Source of the DNA: Xanthobacteraceae bacterium
GTDB lineage: Bacteria > Pseudomonadota > Alphaproteobacteria > Rhizobiales > Xanthobacteraceae
Length of the DNA: 6,202 bases
Assembly (NCBI GenBank): GCA_030037185.1
Contig: JASHRR010001048.1
Coordinates: 1-6,202 of the forward strand
Direction of reading: 5' to 3'
Shown here: positions 1-5,783 of the stretch, piece after piece
How positions within the stretch are numbered: position 1 is the first letter of the stretch
How the letters are laid out: the number at the start of each line of letters is the position of its first letter
Translations under genes and position numbers: made by a program
Notes under the pieces: generated by a model
What the model saw: the letters and a program-made list of their open reading frames with translations, nothing else
The model's database searches: none
What the model was told of the DNA's origin: nothing

Positions 1-2
1 TG

Positions 3-182
3 GAGATCACCCGGAAAGAGTTTCAGAGTCTCGCTGATTCTGACTCGATGGTGGGGGGAGGCGCCGCTCCGTGCCAGCTTTCGCATAACACCCAAATAGG
101 CTATGGTGCACCCGCACAGTCTGCGGATCATGCCGCCGACGCACAGCCAACAATTCGTGGTTTCAAGGAGGAGGGTTTCTAA
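3..182 (+). CDS. C-terminal end of an unrecognised upstream gene, overlapping the next start (TAATG)
   Basis: A frame entering from the left edge stays open for 59 codons and ends at TAA 180-182, so that the stop and the ATG of the following gene share one base (TAATG). The visible peptide is Gly/Ala/Ser rich and ends in GFKEEGF; the codons for its last residues contain the strong Shine-Dalgarno sequence of the next gene. No domain is recognisable. The overlap is the classic arrangement for translational coupling, which supports a real upstream operon partner. Against it, third-position GC (roughly 56 percent) is lower than in the next gene, and a 59-codon open frame can occur by chance in GC-rich DNA. 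Its start and true length lie outside the window. Confidence 0.4.
   Translation, partial: EITRKEFQSLADSDSMVGGGAAPCQLSHNTQIGYGAPAQSADHAADAQPTIRGFKEEGF
165..174 (+). promoter_or_regulatory. Strong Shine-Dalgarno for the MBL-fold hydrolase
   Basis: AAGGAGGAGG, nearly the full anti-16S complement, ends 7 bases before the ATG at 182. It fixes the start codon, which is also the only position giving a clean signal peptide. Confidence 0.85.
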
Positions 183-1111
183 TGGGGCTTCGATTCACCA
201 TCGCCGCCGCAAGCGCCTTGTTCGCGACTGCAGCCTTTGCGCAGGGGCAGGACTTCTCGAAAGTTCAGATAAAGACCACCGACCTCGGCAATCGCACCTA
301 CATGCTGGAAGGCCAGGGCGGCAATATCGTCGTCGCCTGCGGCGATGACGCGGTCATCCAGGTGGATACCGAATTTGCGCCGCTGCACGACAAGATCAAG
401 GCAGCCATCGATCAAGCTTGCGGTGGCAAGCCGATCAAATACATCGTCAACACCCATTTCCACGGCGACCATACCGGCGGCAATGGCGAGTTCGCGACCA
501 AGGACAAGGCCACTGTGGTCGCCCACCGCAATCTCGCCCTTCGCCTTGAGCATGGCACGACCAATGGACTTTCGGGCCAAAAGACTCGTCCGGTCGCGAA
601 AGAAGCAATCCCGACCCAGACTTACGAGACGAACTTTGGACCTGTGCTCCAGGCCGGAGGCCGTACCGCGGCCGTCGGACATCCCAACAGCGCACATACG
701 GATACCGATTCGTGGGTCTTCTTCCCGGATGCCAATGTGCTCGCGACGGGTGATATCGTCAGTCTCGGCCCACGGTATCCGACCATCGACTATGCGAATG
801 GCGGCAGCATCACCGGGATCATCAACACCGTCACCAACTACCTTCAGATGACCAACGCCCAGACCAAATACGTGCCCGGACACGGACCTCTCTCAGCTAG
901 GGCCGACATCGTTCGTTATCGCGACATGCTAACCGCCGTGCGCTATCTCGTCAGGGCCGAGATCCAGGCCAACAAGACCGAGGATGAGGCCGTCGCGGAC
1001 AAGCCGCTTGCGCCAATCGGCAAAATCCTTGGATCCACGCAGCAGCTCGACGACAACATGGTGCGGATGGTCTATCGCTCCTTGAAGAATACACCAGCCA
1101 ATCCCGCGTAG
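182..1111 (+). CDS. Exported metallo-beta-lactamase (MBL) fold metallo-hydrolase
   Basis: A 309-residue zinc hydrolase of the MBL superfamily. Residues 1-20 form a signal peptide ending AFA before QG, so the enzyme should act in the periplasm. The metal-binding motif HFHGDH is at 92-97 (H92, H94, D96, H97); the further ligands are H172 in AHTDTD, D191 in ATGD and H234 in PGHG. All seven expected dinuclear-site ligands are present, and the length fits a single-domain family member. The start is set by a strong ribosome binding site and the signal peptide. The gene overlaps the stop of an upstream frame and is followed by an intrinsic terminator, so it is the last gene of its transcript. The substrate cannot be read from the sequence: related exported proteins include SoxH-like and quinoprotein-associated hydrolases as well as true beta-lactamases, and resistance should not be assumed. 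The family call is secure; the function is open. Confidence 0.96.
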   Translation: MGLRFTIAAASALFATAAFAQGQDFSKVQIKTTDLGNRTYMLEGQGGNIVVACGDDAVIQVDTEFAPLHDKIKAAIDQACGGKPIKYIVNTHFHGDHTGGNGEFATKDKATVVAHRNLALRLEHGTTNGLSGQKTRPVAKEAIPTQTYETNFGPVLQAGGRTAAVGHPNSAHTDTDSWVFFPDANVLATGDIVSLGPRYPTIDYANGGSITGIINTVTNYLQMTNAQTKYVPGHGPLSARADIVRYRDMLTAVRYLVRAEIQANKTEDEAVADKPLAPIGKILGSTQQLDDNMVRMVYRSLKNTPANPA

Positions 1112-1133
1112 TCGCTTTTGCCTGTGGGAGCGG

Positions 1134-1164
1134 GGTCGGGACGACGCTTCGTCCCGGCCTTTTT
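1134..1164 (+). terminator. Rho-independent terminator of the MBL-fold hydrolase transcript
   Basis: A perfect 8-bp stem CGGGACGA (1137-1144) / TCGTCCCG (1149-1156) with a CGCT loop, extended by two GC pairs and one GT pair, is followed directly by TTTTT (1160-1164). It lies 22 bases after the stop codon. Confidence 0.92.
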
Positions 1165-1314
1165 AGCTTGATTGTGAGCGTCGGCGTCTTGGATGGAGAC
1201 GCCTGGCTTCAACTGCGAAACCGCGTTGCCCCGCAGCACCTCCTCGGCTTCCGCCCTCGCCTTCAAGCATGACCGCCAATGGCAACGCCGTGAACGTTAC
1301 GCGTCCGCGGGCCG

Positions 1315-1343
1315 AAAAAGAAAGGCGCGGCCGAAACCGCGCC
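1315..1343 (-). terminator. Rho-independent terminator, minus strand
   Basis: On the minus strand a perfect 7-bp all-GC stem GGCGCGG / CCGCGCC (1343-1337 and 1330-1324) with loop TTTCGG is followed by TTTCTTTTT (1323-1315). It implies a leftward transcript arriving from above 1343, or a bidirectional block facing the terminator at 1134-1164. Confidence 0.75.
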
Positions 1344-1386
1344 GGATGGTAGAATCACGATACCGTGGAGGTTACGCCCTCCTATT

Positions 1387-1572
1387 CTAACAGTCAAACC
1401 ACGAGGCCGCGCCAAGCCCCATGAAGGCGAGGCCGGGCTCAGTGCCGTCTTGGCATTCTGGCGCTTTTGCAAGGCCAGCGCCCTGGTACATCTTCGGTGA
1501 CGCCTTGGGTGAGCCGGTTGCCGACGAGATCTGCGGTCGCTCCGGCGAGCACGCCCTGACGGGATGACGCAC
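1387..1572 (-). pseudogene. Weak, possibly frameshifted minus-strand reading frame of unknown function
   Basis: This frame ends at 1387, 43 bases before the minus-strand terminator stem, and its last residues (GLGAASWFDC) do not look like random GC-rich translation. In the neighbouring frame, over about 1561-1481, the peptide GVLAGATADLVGNRLTQG looks more protein-like than this frame does there, so one frameshift near 1485 would join the two halves. Third-position GC is only about 65-70 percent in both pieces. No family is recognised and no ribosome binding site was found. It may be the eroded 3' end of a small gene served by the terminator, or chance. Confidence 0.2.
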
Positions 1573-1693
1573 TGGGCAATCTCCAACCTGTTCGGCCGCA
1601 ACCTCTCAAGCGACCGGCTCGGGCGGGCAAGGTGGCGGCGGACGGTCGGCTGAGGTCTGCAACCGTATAACCGTGTTTCCTAGGTTCTCCTAT

Positions 1694-1747
1694 TACGAAG
1701 TCGAGGAAGTACCCCCTCCCCTCCCCCGTTACTTCGTCTGCTTCGTA
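1694..1747. repeat. Inverted repeat with 18-bp arms around a C-rich loop
   Basis: Left arm 1694-1711 begins TACGAAG and ends GAAGTA; right arm 1730-1747 begins TACTTC and ends CTTCGTA. The arms match at 15 of 18 positions, with all three mismatches in the central five bases. The 18-base loop contains C5-T-C4-T-C5 (1712-1727), giving three runs of G on the other strand. No T-tract follows, so it is not an ordinary terminator. Confidence 0.6.
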
Positions 1748-1801
1748 CGCCCATAACCGTGCGAAGGAGCTAACCGCGGTGGTCTGCCCTGCACGCCGCT
1801 G

Positions 1802-1856
1802 CCCTTTCCCATTCTGGGACAGCCGGTGGCACCGCCTTGTCCCACACGCCCTGGGA
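1802..1856. other. Cluster of mutually exclusive hairpins
   Basis: TGGGACA (1815-1821) pairs with TGTCCCA (1838-1844), and the interior continues with about five more pairs, one mismatch and one bulge around a GGC loop. The TGGG at 1815-1818 can instead pair with CCCA at 1808-1811, and the TCCCA at 1840-1844 can instead pair with TGGGA at 1852-1856. The segments therefore alternate CCCA, TGGG, CCCA, TGGG. This could be a structured RNA; no promoter or T-tract was found nearby, and GC-rich DNA forms such stems easily. Confidence 0.3.
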
Positions 1857-2374
1857 GGCCCGCGAGAGGCGCCAACCCAAGCGAAGGCCTCAGCGGCGGC
1901 CTATGCGCCCCTAGCTGCAGCCAAAAACAAACCGACGCCACGTGACCTCGCCTCAAAATTCCAGCATGGCTTCGAAGCGGAGATGTCGGGAAGGCGAATA
2001 GCGCCAACAACCGAGAGGCCTATGTTTGTACCCGGAGGTTCATGTGGCCAAGCGGCCAACTGGAAGTCCCAGCTGAGCGCGTTCCTCGCGCTCCTGAGCT
2101 GGCTGCTGCTTCTGCCCGAGACGGCGCGGCGCTAGCGGCTGAGGAAGTGCGCCGTTATTTGCCGAATTTTGTTGCACCCGCTTCTGGGGATTGCGCTGTC
2201 GCCAGAAAAGCCCTTGTTGGAAGAGTGCTTCTCCTTATAGGCGCGAGTTTCCCTTCAAATTGCCGCCTGGCAAAAGCCTCGCGCAGCCGACCTCGCTTTT
2301 CGCGATCCTGGGCCGACATTTGGCCGGCATTCGCTTATTTCTCGCGCGATCACGCACATGGCGCTGCGCTCAGC

Positions 2375-2749
2375 TCATTTAAGTTCTATCAACAGTTCAA
2401 ATTCGCCTGATTTCTTTTCATATCGTTGTCCAACGCGAATCTTGTATCGTCCTTCCTCGGACAGCTTTCGATCGAAAATCACGCCGCCCGGACCACCATC
2501 AGCCTGATGACTAACGGGAAATATAACGTAGCCGCGAGTCACCAGATCGGGCGCCAAAGGCTTCACCGTGATCTTCATCGTCTGACCCGCACGAGCGTAC
2601 ACGCAATACGATTTTTCCCGTCCGTCAGATTTAAGCCGCCCAATCTCGCGGGCCGTCCCCGTATTCACGGTCAAGCATTTCTCAGCTTGCGCCACGTCAA
2701 CGAGGCTTAAGACAGCTGGAAAGGCAGCGAGTGCAATCCACCGACTCAT
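2375..2749 (-). CDS. Small exported beta-sandwich protein, PPC/PliG (g-type lysozyme inhibitor)-like
   Basis: A 124-residue protein starting at ATG 2749-2747. A signal peptide spans about 1-22 and ends AQA before EKC. The mature domain of about 100 residues has alternating hydrophobic strands, an ARAGQTMKITV strand (52-62), a YVIF strand (74-77) and a C-terminal GRYKIRVG (100-107) followed by EFELLIEL (116-123). This layout is typical of bacterial PPC-type domains and of the periplasmic lysozyme inhibitor PliG. C25 and C49 may form a disulfide. A start 13 codons upstream (2788) is also open, but it would bury the signal peptide and overlap the upstream gene. The chosen ATG lies 5 bases after the upstream stop, without a good ribosome binding site, suggesting coupled translation. 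The fold assignment comes from pattern memory, not a search, and a general secreted PPC-like protein of other function is possible. Confidence 0.75.
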   Translation of the reverse strand: MSRWIALAAFPAVLSLVDVAQAEKCLTVNTGTAREIGRLKSDGREKSYCVYARAGQTMKITVKPLAPDLVTRGYVIFPVSHQADGGPGGVIFDRKLSEEGRYKIRVGQRYEKKSGEFELLIELK

Positions 2750-2754
2750 TGCGA

Positions 2755-3519
2755 TCAGGCGACAGGCGTATCTGGCGGCAAGATACATTGAGAGAGAATG
2801 TCCTGGAGATCGACATTGGGATTGGTTTCGTTACAATCAAATCCGTCACCGCCGTGACACTCATCAGCGTACTGCCAAAAGAGAACCTCGCATGGGATCT
2901 TCACGGCGGGCATAACGATGGCGGGGTCCCAATCCGGAGGCCTACCACAGCCGTGTATACGCCAATGGGCAACCCAAGCACCTTGAGTTTGCACCCCTCG
3001 CTGACCTGCCTCCGCAACCGCCCGCCAAGTCACATCGTCCGCTTGCGTAGCGTACACCCCCGGAACGATCGTCACCGTGCCATGCGAAATGCTTTGGCTA
3101 TGATCAACAAGCGTCCTAGCCCATCCCAGGTAGTAATCAGTTGCCAATGGCGGAGTCCCCTCAACATCAAGGAACATGAGGAACCTTCCGCCCTGGGATT
3201 GAAGATAACTTGCGCCAAATGACTTGATGAGGTCCTCGACGTTAAGCTGGGCGTCGGCGCTGGCTTGCGCCTGAGTACCGTCAACATGTTTTGTTTGACG
3301 CGCAATCGGAAGCACTCGAATATTGCGATCTCGAAGCGGCTGATTTTCTCTGCGTGCACGATATTCCACGAGCCCTGAGGTTGCGGCGCTGGTAAAATAT
3401 CGACCCCACACGACCGGCATCTGCCCGAATAACTCAGCGGCAACATCTACCATTGGCTTGCCATCAATCAAGCGTGTCACAAGGTTTGAACTGTCAGCTC
3501 CCGGTCTACCGATGGCCAT
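2755..3519 (-). CDS. DUF1906 / Rv2525c-type glycoside-hydrolase-like protein (GH25-like TIM barrel)
   Basis: A 254-residue protein that fills one domain. The N-terminal half has PVVWGRYF (35-42) as the first barrel strand, then NIRVLPIA (66-73), FLMFLDVEG (113-121) with the acidic pair D118 and E120 in the DxE arrangement of GH25 muramidases, IVPGVYA (151-157), AWVAHWR (181-187) and FWQY (214-217) followed by NVDL (235-238). WQY...DL near the end is a hallmark of GH25-like folds. The expected activity is on peptidoglycan or another polysaccharide, but catalysis in DUF1906 proteins is poorly established. No signal peptide is visible, yet five cysteines (191, 210, 221, 229, 245) crowd the last 65 residues, which hints at a protein that ends up outside the cytoplasm. 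The start has a good ribosome binding site. It is the first gene of an operon with the inhibitor-like gene 5 bases downstream. A prophage endolysin is an alternative reading. Confidence 0.83.
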   Translation of the reverse strand: MAIGRPGADSSNLVTRLIDGKPMVDVAAELFGQMPVVWGRYFTSAATSGLVEYRARRENQPLRDRNIRVLPIARQTKHVDGTQAQASADAQLNVEDLIKSFGASYLQSQGGRFLMFLDVEGTPPLATDYYLGWARTLVDHSQSISHGTVTIVPGVYATQADDVTWRAVAEAGQRGVQTQGAWVAHWRIHGCGRPPDWDPAIVMPAVKIPCEVLFWQYADECHGGDGFDCNETNPNVDLQDILSQCILPPDTPVA

Positions 3520-3523
3520 AGCT

Positions 3524-3530
3524 TCCCCTT
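3524..3530 (-). promoter_or_regulatory. Shine-Dalgarno of the DUF1906-like gene
   Basis: AAGGGGA on the minus strand, 4 bases before the ATG at 3519. It supports this start over upstream non-ATG codons. Confidence 0.65.
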
Positions 3531-3907
3531 GAAATGCACACGCAACTTATGCGAGCATTGGTGGCGCAATTGTGACATCGGCTACGCGGGGTTGAAGCAG
3601 CCTTTGCCGCAAAATGGCGGGATTCGAGCACCGCACCCCGCGCCTTGGCAGCCGCACCTATGCCCACGAATCTGTTCATAGTGGGTAGGCTAGCGCGGAA
3701 TTGGCGAGGACTCAAACGGACTGCTCACCGCCTGCTCCTTCCCGGAGCTGCCCTGGCGGTGCTCGAACCGCAGGCGTGGAGAGGGGAGCGCTGGTTCACG
3801 GCGCAGGCCGCGAGTGAAACTGCCCTCGACGAAGCAGCAACCCAGACATCAACGCTGCCTAGCTTTGAGTAGGTTCCGGAAAAGCCGACACCTCAACGCT
3901 CGAACTG
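3531..3907. other. Leader region of the operon; no clear gene
   Basis: This stretch lies upstream of the minus-strand operon and should hold its promoter, but I see no convincing -35/-10 pair. A plus-strand frame (3660-3872) has moderate third-position GC and an acidic C-terminus but no ribosome binding site. A minus-strand frame running into the start of the DUF1906-like gene also lacks support. A short perfect hairpin GCGGT-GCTCGA-ACCGC lies at 3756-3771. I found no tRNA. Confidence 0.5.
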
Positions 3908-4248
3908 TTACCAGTCTTGAAACTCCTCGGCCAGCTCGGCCTCCAGCTCGGCGCCCCAGTCCCTTCGGCGGCCGGTTGCAGCAGGCCAGTGCGATGTAGC
4001 TCTGCCTGTCCATCGGACAGCCATACTTGACGCAGCAGGCGCACTACACAATCCGCCGCCCGGGGACGGTCAAGGATTTGCGGAATGCGCCCGTGGTCCT
4101 GGTCAATCCACACGAGGCACACCCGAGGCCGTACCAAGGGGCGTCGGTGGTGGCTTTTTCGGCTTATGGCCCTGCCCCGCTCCCGCAGTATTGGCACGGC
4201 CACGCCTTGAAGGCGGCTCAGCGCGCTGTCGTCGAGGCCGGCCTCGTG
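3908..4248 (-). pseudogene. Broken Lar-like zinc-ribbon gene (restriction-alleviation family pattern)
   Basis: Read leftward, one minus frame has PCQYCGSG (Cys codons at 4196-4194 and 4187-4185), then after 21 residues CASCGL (Cys codons at 4121-4119 and 4112-4110). This CxxC-x21-CxxC with CG after each pair is the pattern of small phage Lar/zinc-ribbon proteins. The frame is broken by TAA at 4166-4164 and TAG at 4046-4044. Upstream, the coherent stretch EAGLDDSALSRLQG (about 4245-4204) is in another frame. Downstream, DWGAELEAELAEEFQDW, ending at TAA 3910-3908, is in the third frame with third-position GC near 85 percent. The high third-position GC across frames suggests a formerly coding region broken by indels. 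The zinc-ribbon call is from pattern only; known Lar proteins modulate restriction in prophages. Confidence 0.4.
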
Positions 4249-4346
4249 CCGGCGCCGGTCCCGATGACAATGGTCTGGTTCAAGGGGCACCCTGAAATGA
4301 CGCACACCAGACTTCGCAACGGCTAGCCGCCCCCTTACCGGATCCA

Positions 4347-4973
4347 TCACCACAGGGCCACCGAATAGCAGCAATCCGTCAAATACTCGCGATGGCTCAC
4401 GGTCGTCCTCGCCGCGTTCTCGACCTGCTGCTTGGGCGTTGTAATACCGCGGCCGCGGACCGACGTCCTCGAGGCACCAACTTGCCATCGACGAGCTTGA
4501 CCAAGCGCAACGTCACCGTCGGCTCGCCCCAATCTGGTCCTCGCCTTTTCCTCAGCGCCCCAGTTCGGACCGTCCCACACGTAGCCGTGGCGCAAGGTGA
4601 GCGCCACGAACGAGCCCTGCGTCCTATGCGCGGATTCCTTACCGTCCGCCTTGACCTCGGCCTCGACGAGGCCCGGCGGCACCGGCTGGGCAACAGGCCG
4701 TCCTACGGGGTGGTAATCGCCGCCTTGTCCACGCGGATGCTGCACTCCGCCGGTCGTCGGTCGGGCGCCTCGTCCCGACCGCAACGGCCGTCGAGGCAAC
4801 TGGGTCCGCTGCTGCTGCTGGCCGGTGTTGGCGCCCGAGCGAGTGCGCAGCCCCGGCTGCTGGAGCGTGATGACGGACGATCCCGACCGGGGCAGCGTGA
4901 TTTTGTGTGCGCTAGATGGGGCCACGGCGCCGGCTGGTGCTGTCGCACCGGGTGCAAGAACATGCTGGAACAT
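4347..4973 (-). pseudogene. Unrecognised Pro/Gln-rich gene with frame-hopping coding signal
   Basis: One minus frame is open for 208 codons from ATG 4973, but the coding signal moves between frames. HKITLPRSGSSVITLQQPG near the N-terminus and VEAEVKADGKESAHRTQG and FVALTLRHGYVWDGPNWG (about 4680-4550) are in this frame with third-position GC near 80-85 percent. The stretch AECSIRVDKAAITTP, ending at TAG 4705-4703, and GEPTVTLRLVKLVDGKLVP (about 4527-4471) are equally well coded but in a neighbouring frame. At least three single-base shifts would restore one protein. No domain is recognised. Either this is a young pseudogene or the sequence has indel errors here; the intact genes elsewhere argue for the former. 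Plus-strand open frames over the same bases are Arg/Pro-rich and look like shadows. Confidence 0.45.
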
Positions 4974-5141
4974 TCGGTCAAAGTACCAGGCGAAACCGTA
5001 AGAGTCCCGCGATCAAACTCGCCGCTTATTGTGGTTCTCCTGCTTCTGGTTTTGATTTTCGTGACTCGGCATCCTGGATTTTGTAACTTTGTCGATAATT
5101 AGATTTACGACATTTTACCGCTAGGGGATTGCGGATTGTGT

Positions 5142-5164
5142 CGCGTCACGTAGTTTATGACGCG
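5142..5164. promoter_or_regulatory. Operator-like inverted repeat
   Basis: CGCGTCA (5142-5148) and TGACGCG (5158-5164) are perfect 7-bp inverted arms with a 9-base AT-rich spacer, set in the AT-richer block. The size and symmetry suit a dimeric regulator site. No flanking gene clearly uses it, so the role is inferred. Confidence 0.3.
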
Positions 5165-5352
5165 TTTTGTGTTCCGCAACCGTCGCCCATCCATGTTGGT
5201 TGCATTGATAAGTCGGTTTATTAAGGTTTATGGGCTGCCGCTAAAAAAGGTCGCAGTAAATGACCAAAACTTCATGCCGTTGAATAGCGACCGAGTGCTA
5301 TATTCGGCTGGCGCGCGGCGGCCCTCAATGCCCTCATGTTCCCGGCGCGCGC

Positions 5353-5409
5353 CGGTCCCGGCTCTCGGCTACCTCCCCATCGCTAAGCACAGCCCGAGCG
5401 CCGGGACCG
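5353..5409. repeat. Long imperfect hairpin (17 pairs)
   Basis: CGGTCCCGGC (5353-5362) pairs perfectly with GCCGGGACCG (5400-5409). After one T/C mismatch, CTCGGCT (5364-5370) pairs with AGCCCGAG (5391-5398) with a single bulged C (5393). The loop is 20 bases. A separate 14-bp perfect palindrome, CCGGCGCGCGCCGG (5342-5355), abuts its left arm. No T-tract follows on either side, so it is not a simple terminator. Confidence 0.6.
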
Positions 5410-5595
5410 CCTGACGTGCCGAGCCGAGGTCCGTGGTGCGTTCAAACGCGGCAGGCGCGCCACTTGGCGACCATGCAGTTCGTGAGGTAATTATCGGTTG
5501 CCGCGATCCAATTGGCGCACCGCGCCGCCAGCGCTGGGCGCTACGCCTCGGTTCGGACGGGGAACCCCAAAGCCGCGGAACACGCTGCGCGGCCG

Positions 5596-5621
5596 AATAA
5601 AAAGGCCGACTGGCGCCGGCC
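5596..5621 (-). terminator. Probable rho-independent terminator, minus strand
   Basis: On the minus strand GGCCG (5621-5617) pairs with CGGCC (5608-5604) around an 8-base loop and is followed by TTTTTATT (5603-5596). The stem is short but all GC. It would stop transcripts coming leftward from the di-haem oxidoreductase gene. Confidence 0.5.
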
Positions 5622-5716
5622 ACGCTGTGGTCCTCAGTTGATTGAAGCTCGAATGCCGCGCCACTTCAAGTGCGCGTCCGATCCAGTTCAATCACCTCTT
5701 GCACCGCCCCGCCCGT

Positions 5717-5744
5717 TGGTGGCAGCGCTAGTGCACCGCTACCA
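5717..5744. repeat. Imperfect inverted repeat beside the palindrome
   Basis: TGGTGGCAGCGC (5717-5728) and GCACCGCTACCA (5733-5744) form a 12-position stem around TAGT, with two mismatches and a third position that can pair as GU on the plus strand. It sits 13 bases from the perfect palindrome at 5758 and may belong to the same 3' untranslated structure. Confidence 0.35.
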
Positions 5745-5757
5745 GGTGTTAAACCAC

Positions 5758-5783
5758 TCCGGAAGGACCATGGTCCTTCCGGA
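5758..5783 (-). terminator. 26-bp perfect palindrome just after the oxidoreductase stop; possible terminator stem
   Basis: TCCGGAAGGACCA (5758-5770) is followed at once by its exact reverse complement (5771-5783). In RNA this gives an 11-bp stem with a CAUG loop. It lies 17 bases downstream of the stop of the minus-strand gene, the usual place for a terminator or 3'-end stabiliser. On the minus strand only a weak T-run (GGTTTAAC) follows, so termination strength is uncertain. Confidence 0.5.

Larger units (their letters stand above)
1165..2374. other. 1.2 kb without a convincing gene
   Basis: Open frames occur on both strands, but their translations are Arg/Pro/Ser-rich in the way non-coding GC-rich DNA translates. 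None has a ribosome binding site together with a recognisable domain. The stretch does hold the structured elements listed separately: a minus-strand terminator, a weak decayed frame, an inverted repeat with a C-rich loop, and a group of competing hairpins. It may be an eroded gene region or may carry small RNAs. I see no tRNA, rRNA or mobile-element ends in it. Confidence 0.6.

Noticed and set aside
179..883. 234-codon minus-strand open frame
   Set aside because: Antisense shadow of the MBL-fold hydrolase, whose metal ligands, signal peptide and ribosome binding site are all on the plus strand.
1072..1266. 64-codon minus-strand open frame
   Set aside because: Runs through the plus-strand terminator and the end of the MBL-fold gene, with no ribosome binding site or domain.
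1861..1935. tmRNA tag-like peptide (AAYAPLAAA) in a structured region
   Set aside because: No following stop codon and no tRNA-like T-arm or acceptor partner nearby.
2042..2410. 122-codon plus-strand open frame
   Set aside because: Changes character along its length, shows no domain, and runs into the convergent operon gene.
2731..3222. 163-codon plus-strand open frame
   Set aside because: Lies antisense to the two well-supported operon genes; the composition is that of a shadow and no domain is visible.
3752..3775. T-loop-like GGTTCGA on the minus strand
   Set aside because: The flanking bases do not form a five-pair T-stem and no anticodon arm was found.
4027..4326. Plus-strand frame with coding-like position-specific GC
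   Set aside because: The start is TTG with no ribosome binding site, and the signal is explained by the broken minus-strand zinc-ribbon frame, whose third positions fall on the same bases.
4808..4821. Short CTG repeat
   Set aside because: Only four units and explained by Gln codons of the minus-strand reading frame.
4392..5102. 236-codon plus-strand open frame ending in a membrane-like segment
   Set aside because: Arg/Pro/Ser-rich, no ribosome binding site, and the minus strand gives better third-position GC and more natural peptides. The hydrophobic end results from the AT-rich block.
5157..5414. 85-codon plus-strand frame in the AT-richer block
   Set aside because: First half looks protein-like, but there is no ribosome binding site, and the second half is typical non-coding translation through palindromic DNA.
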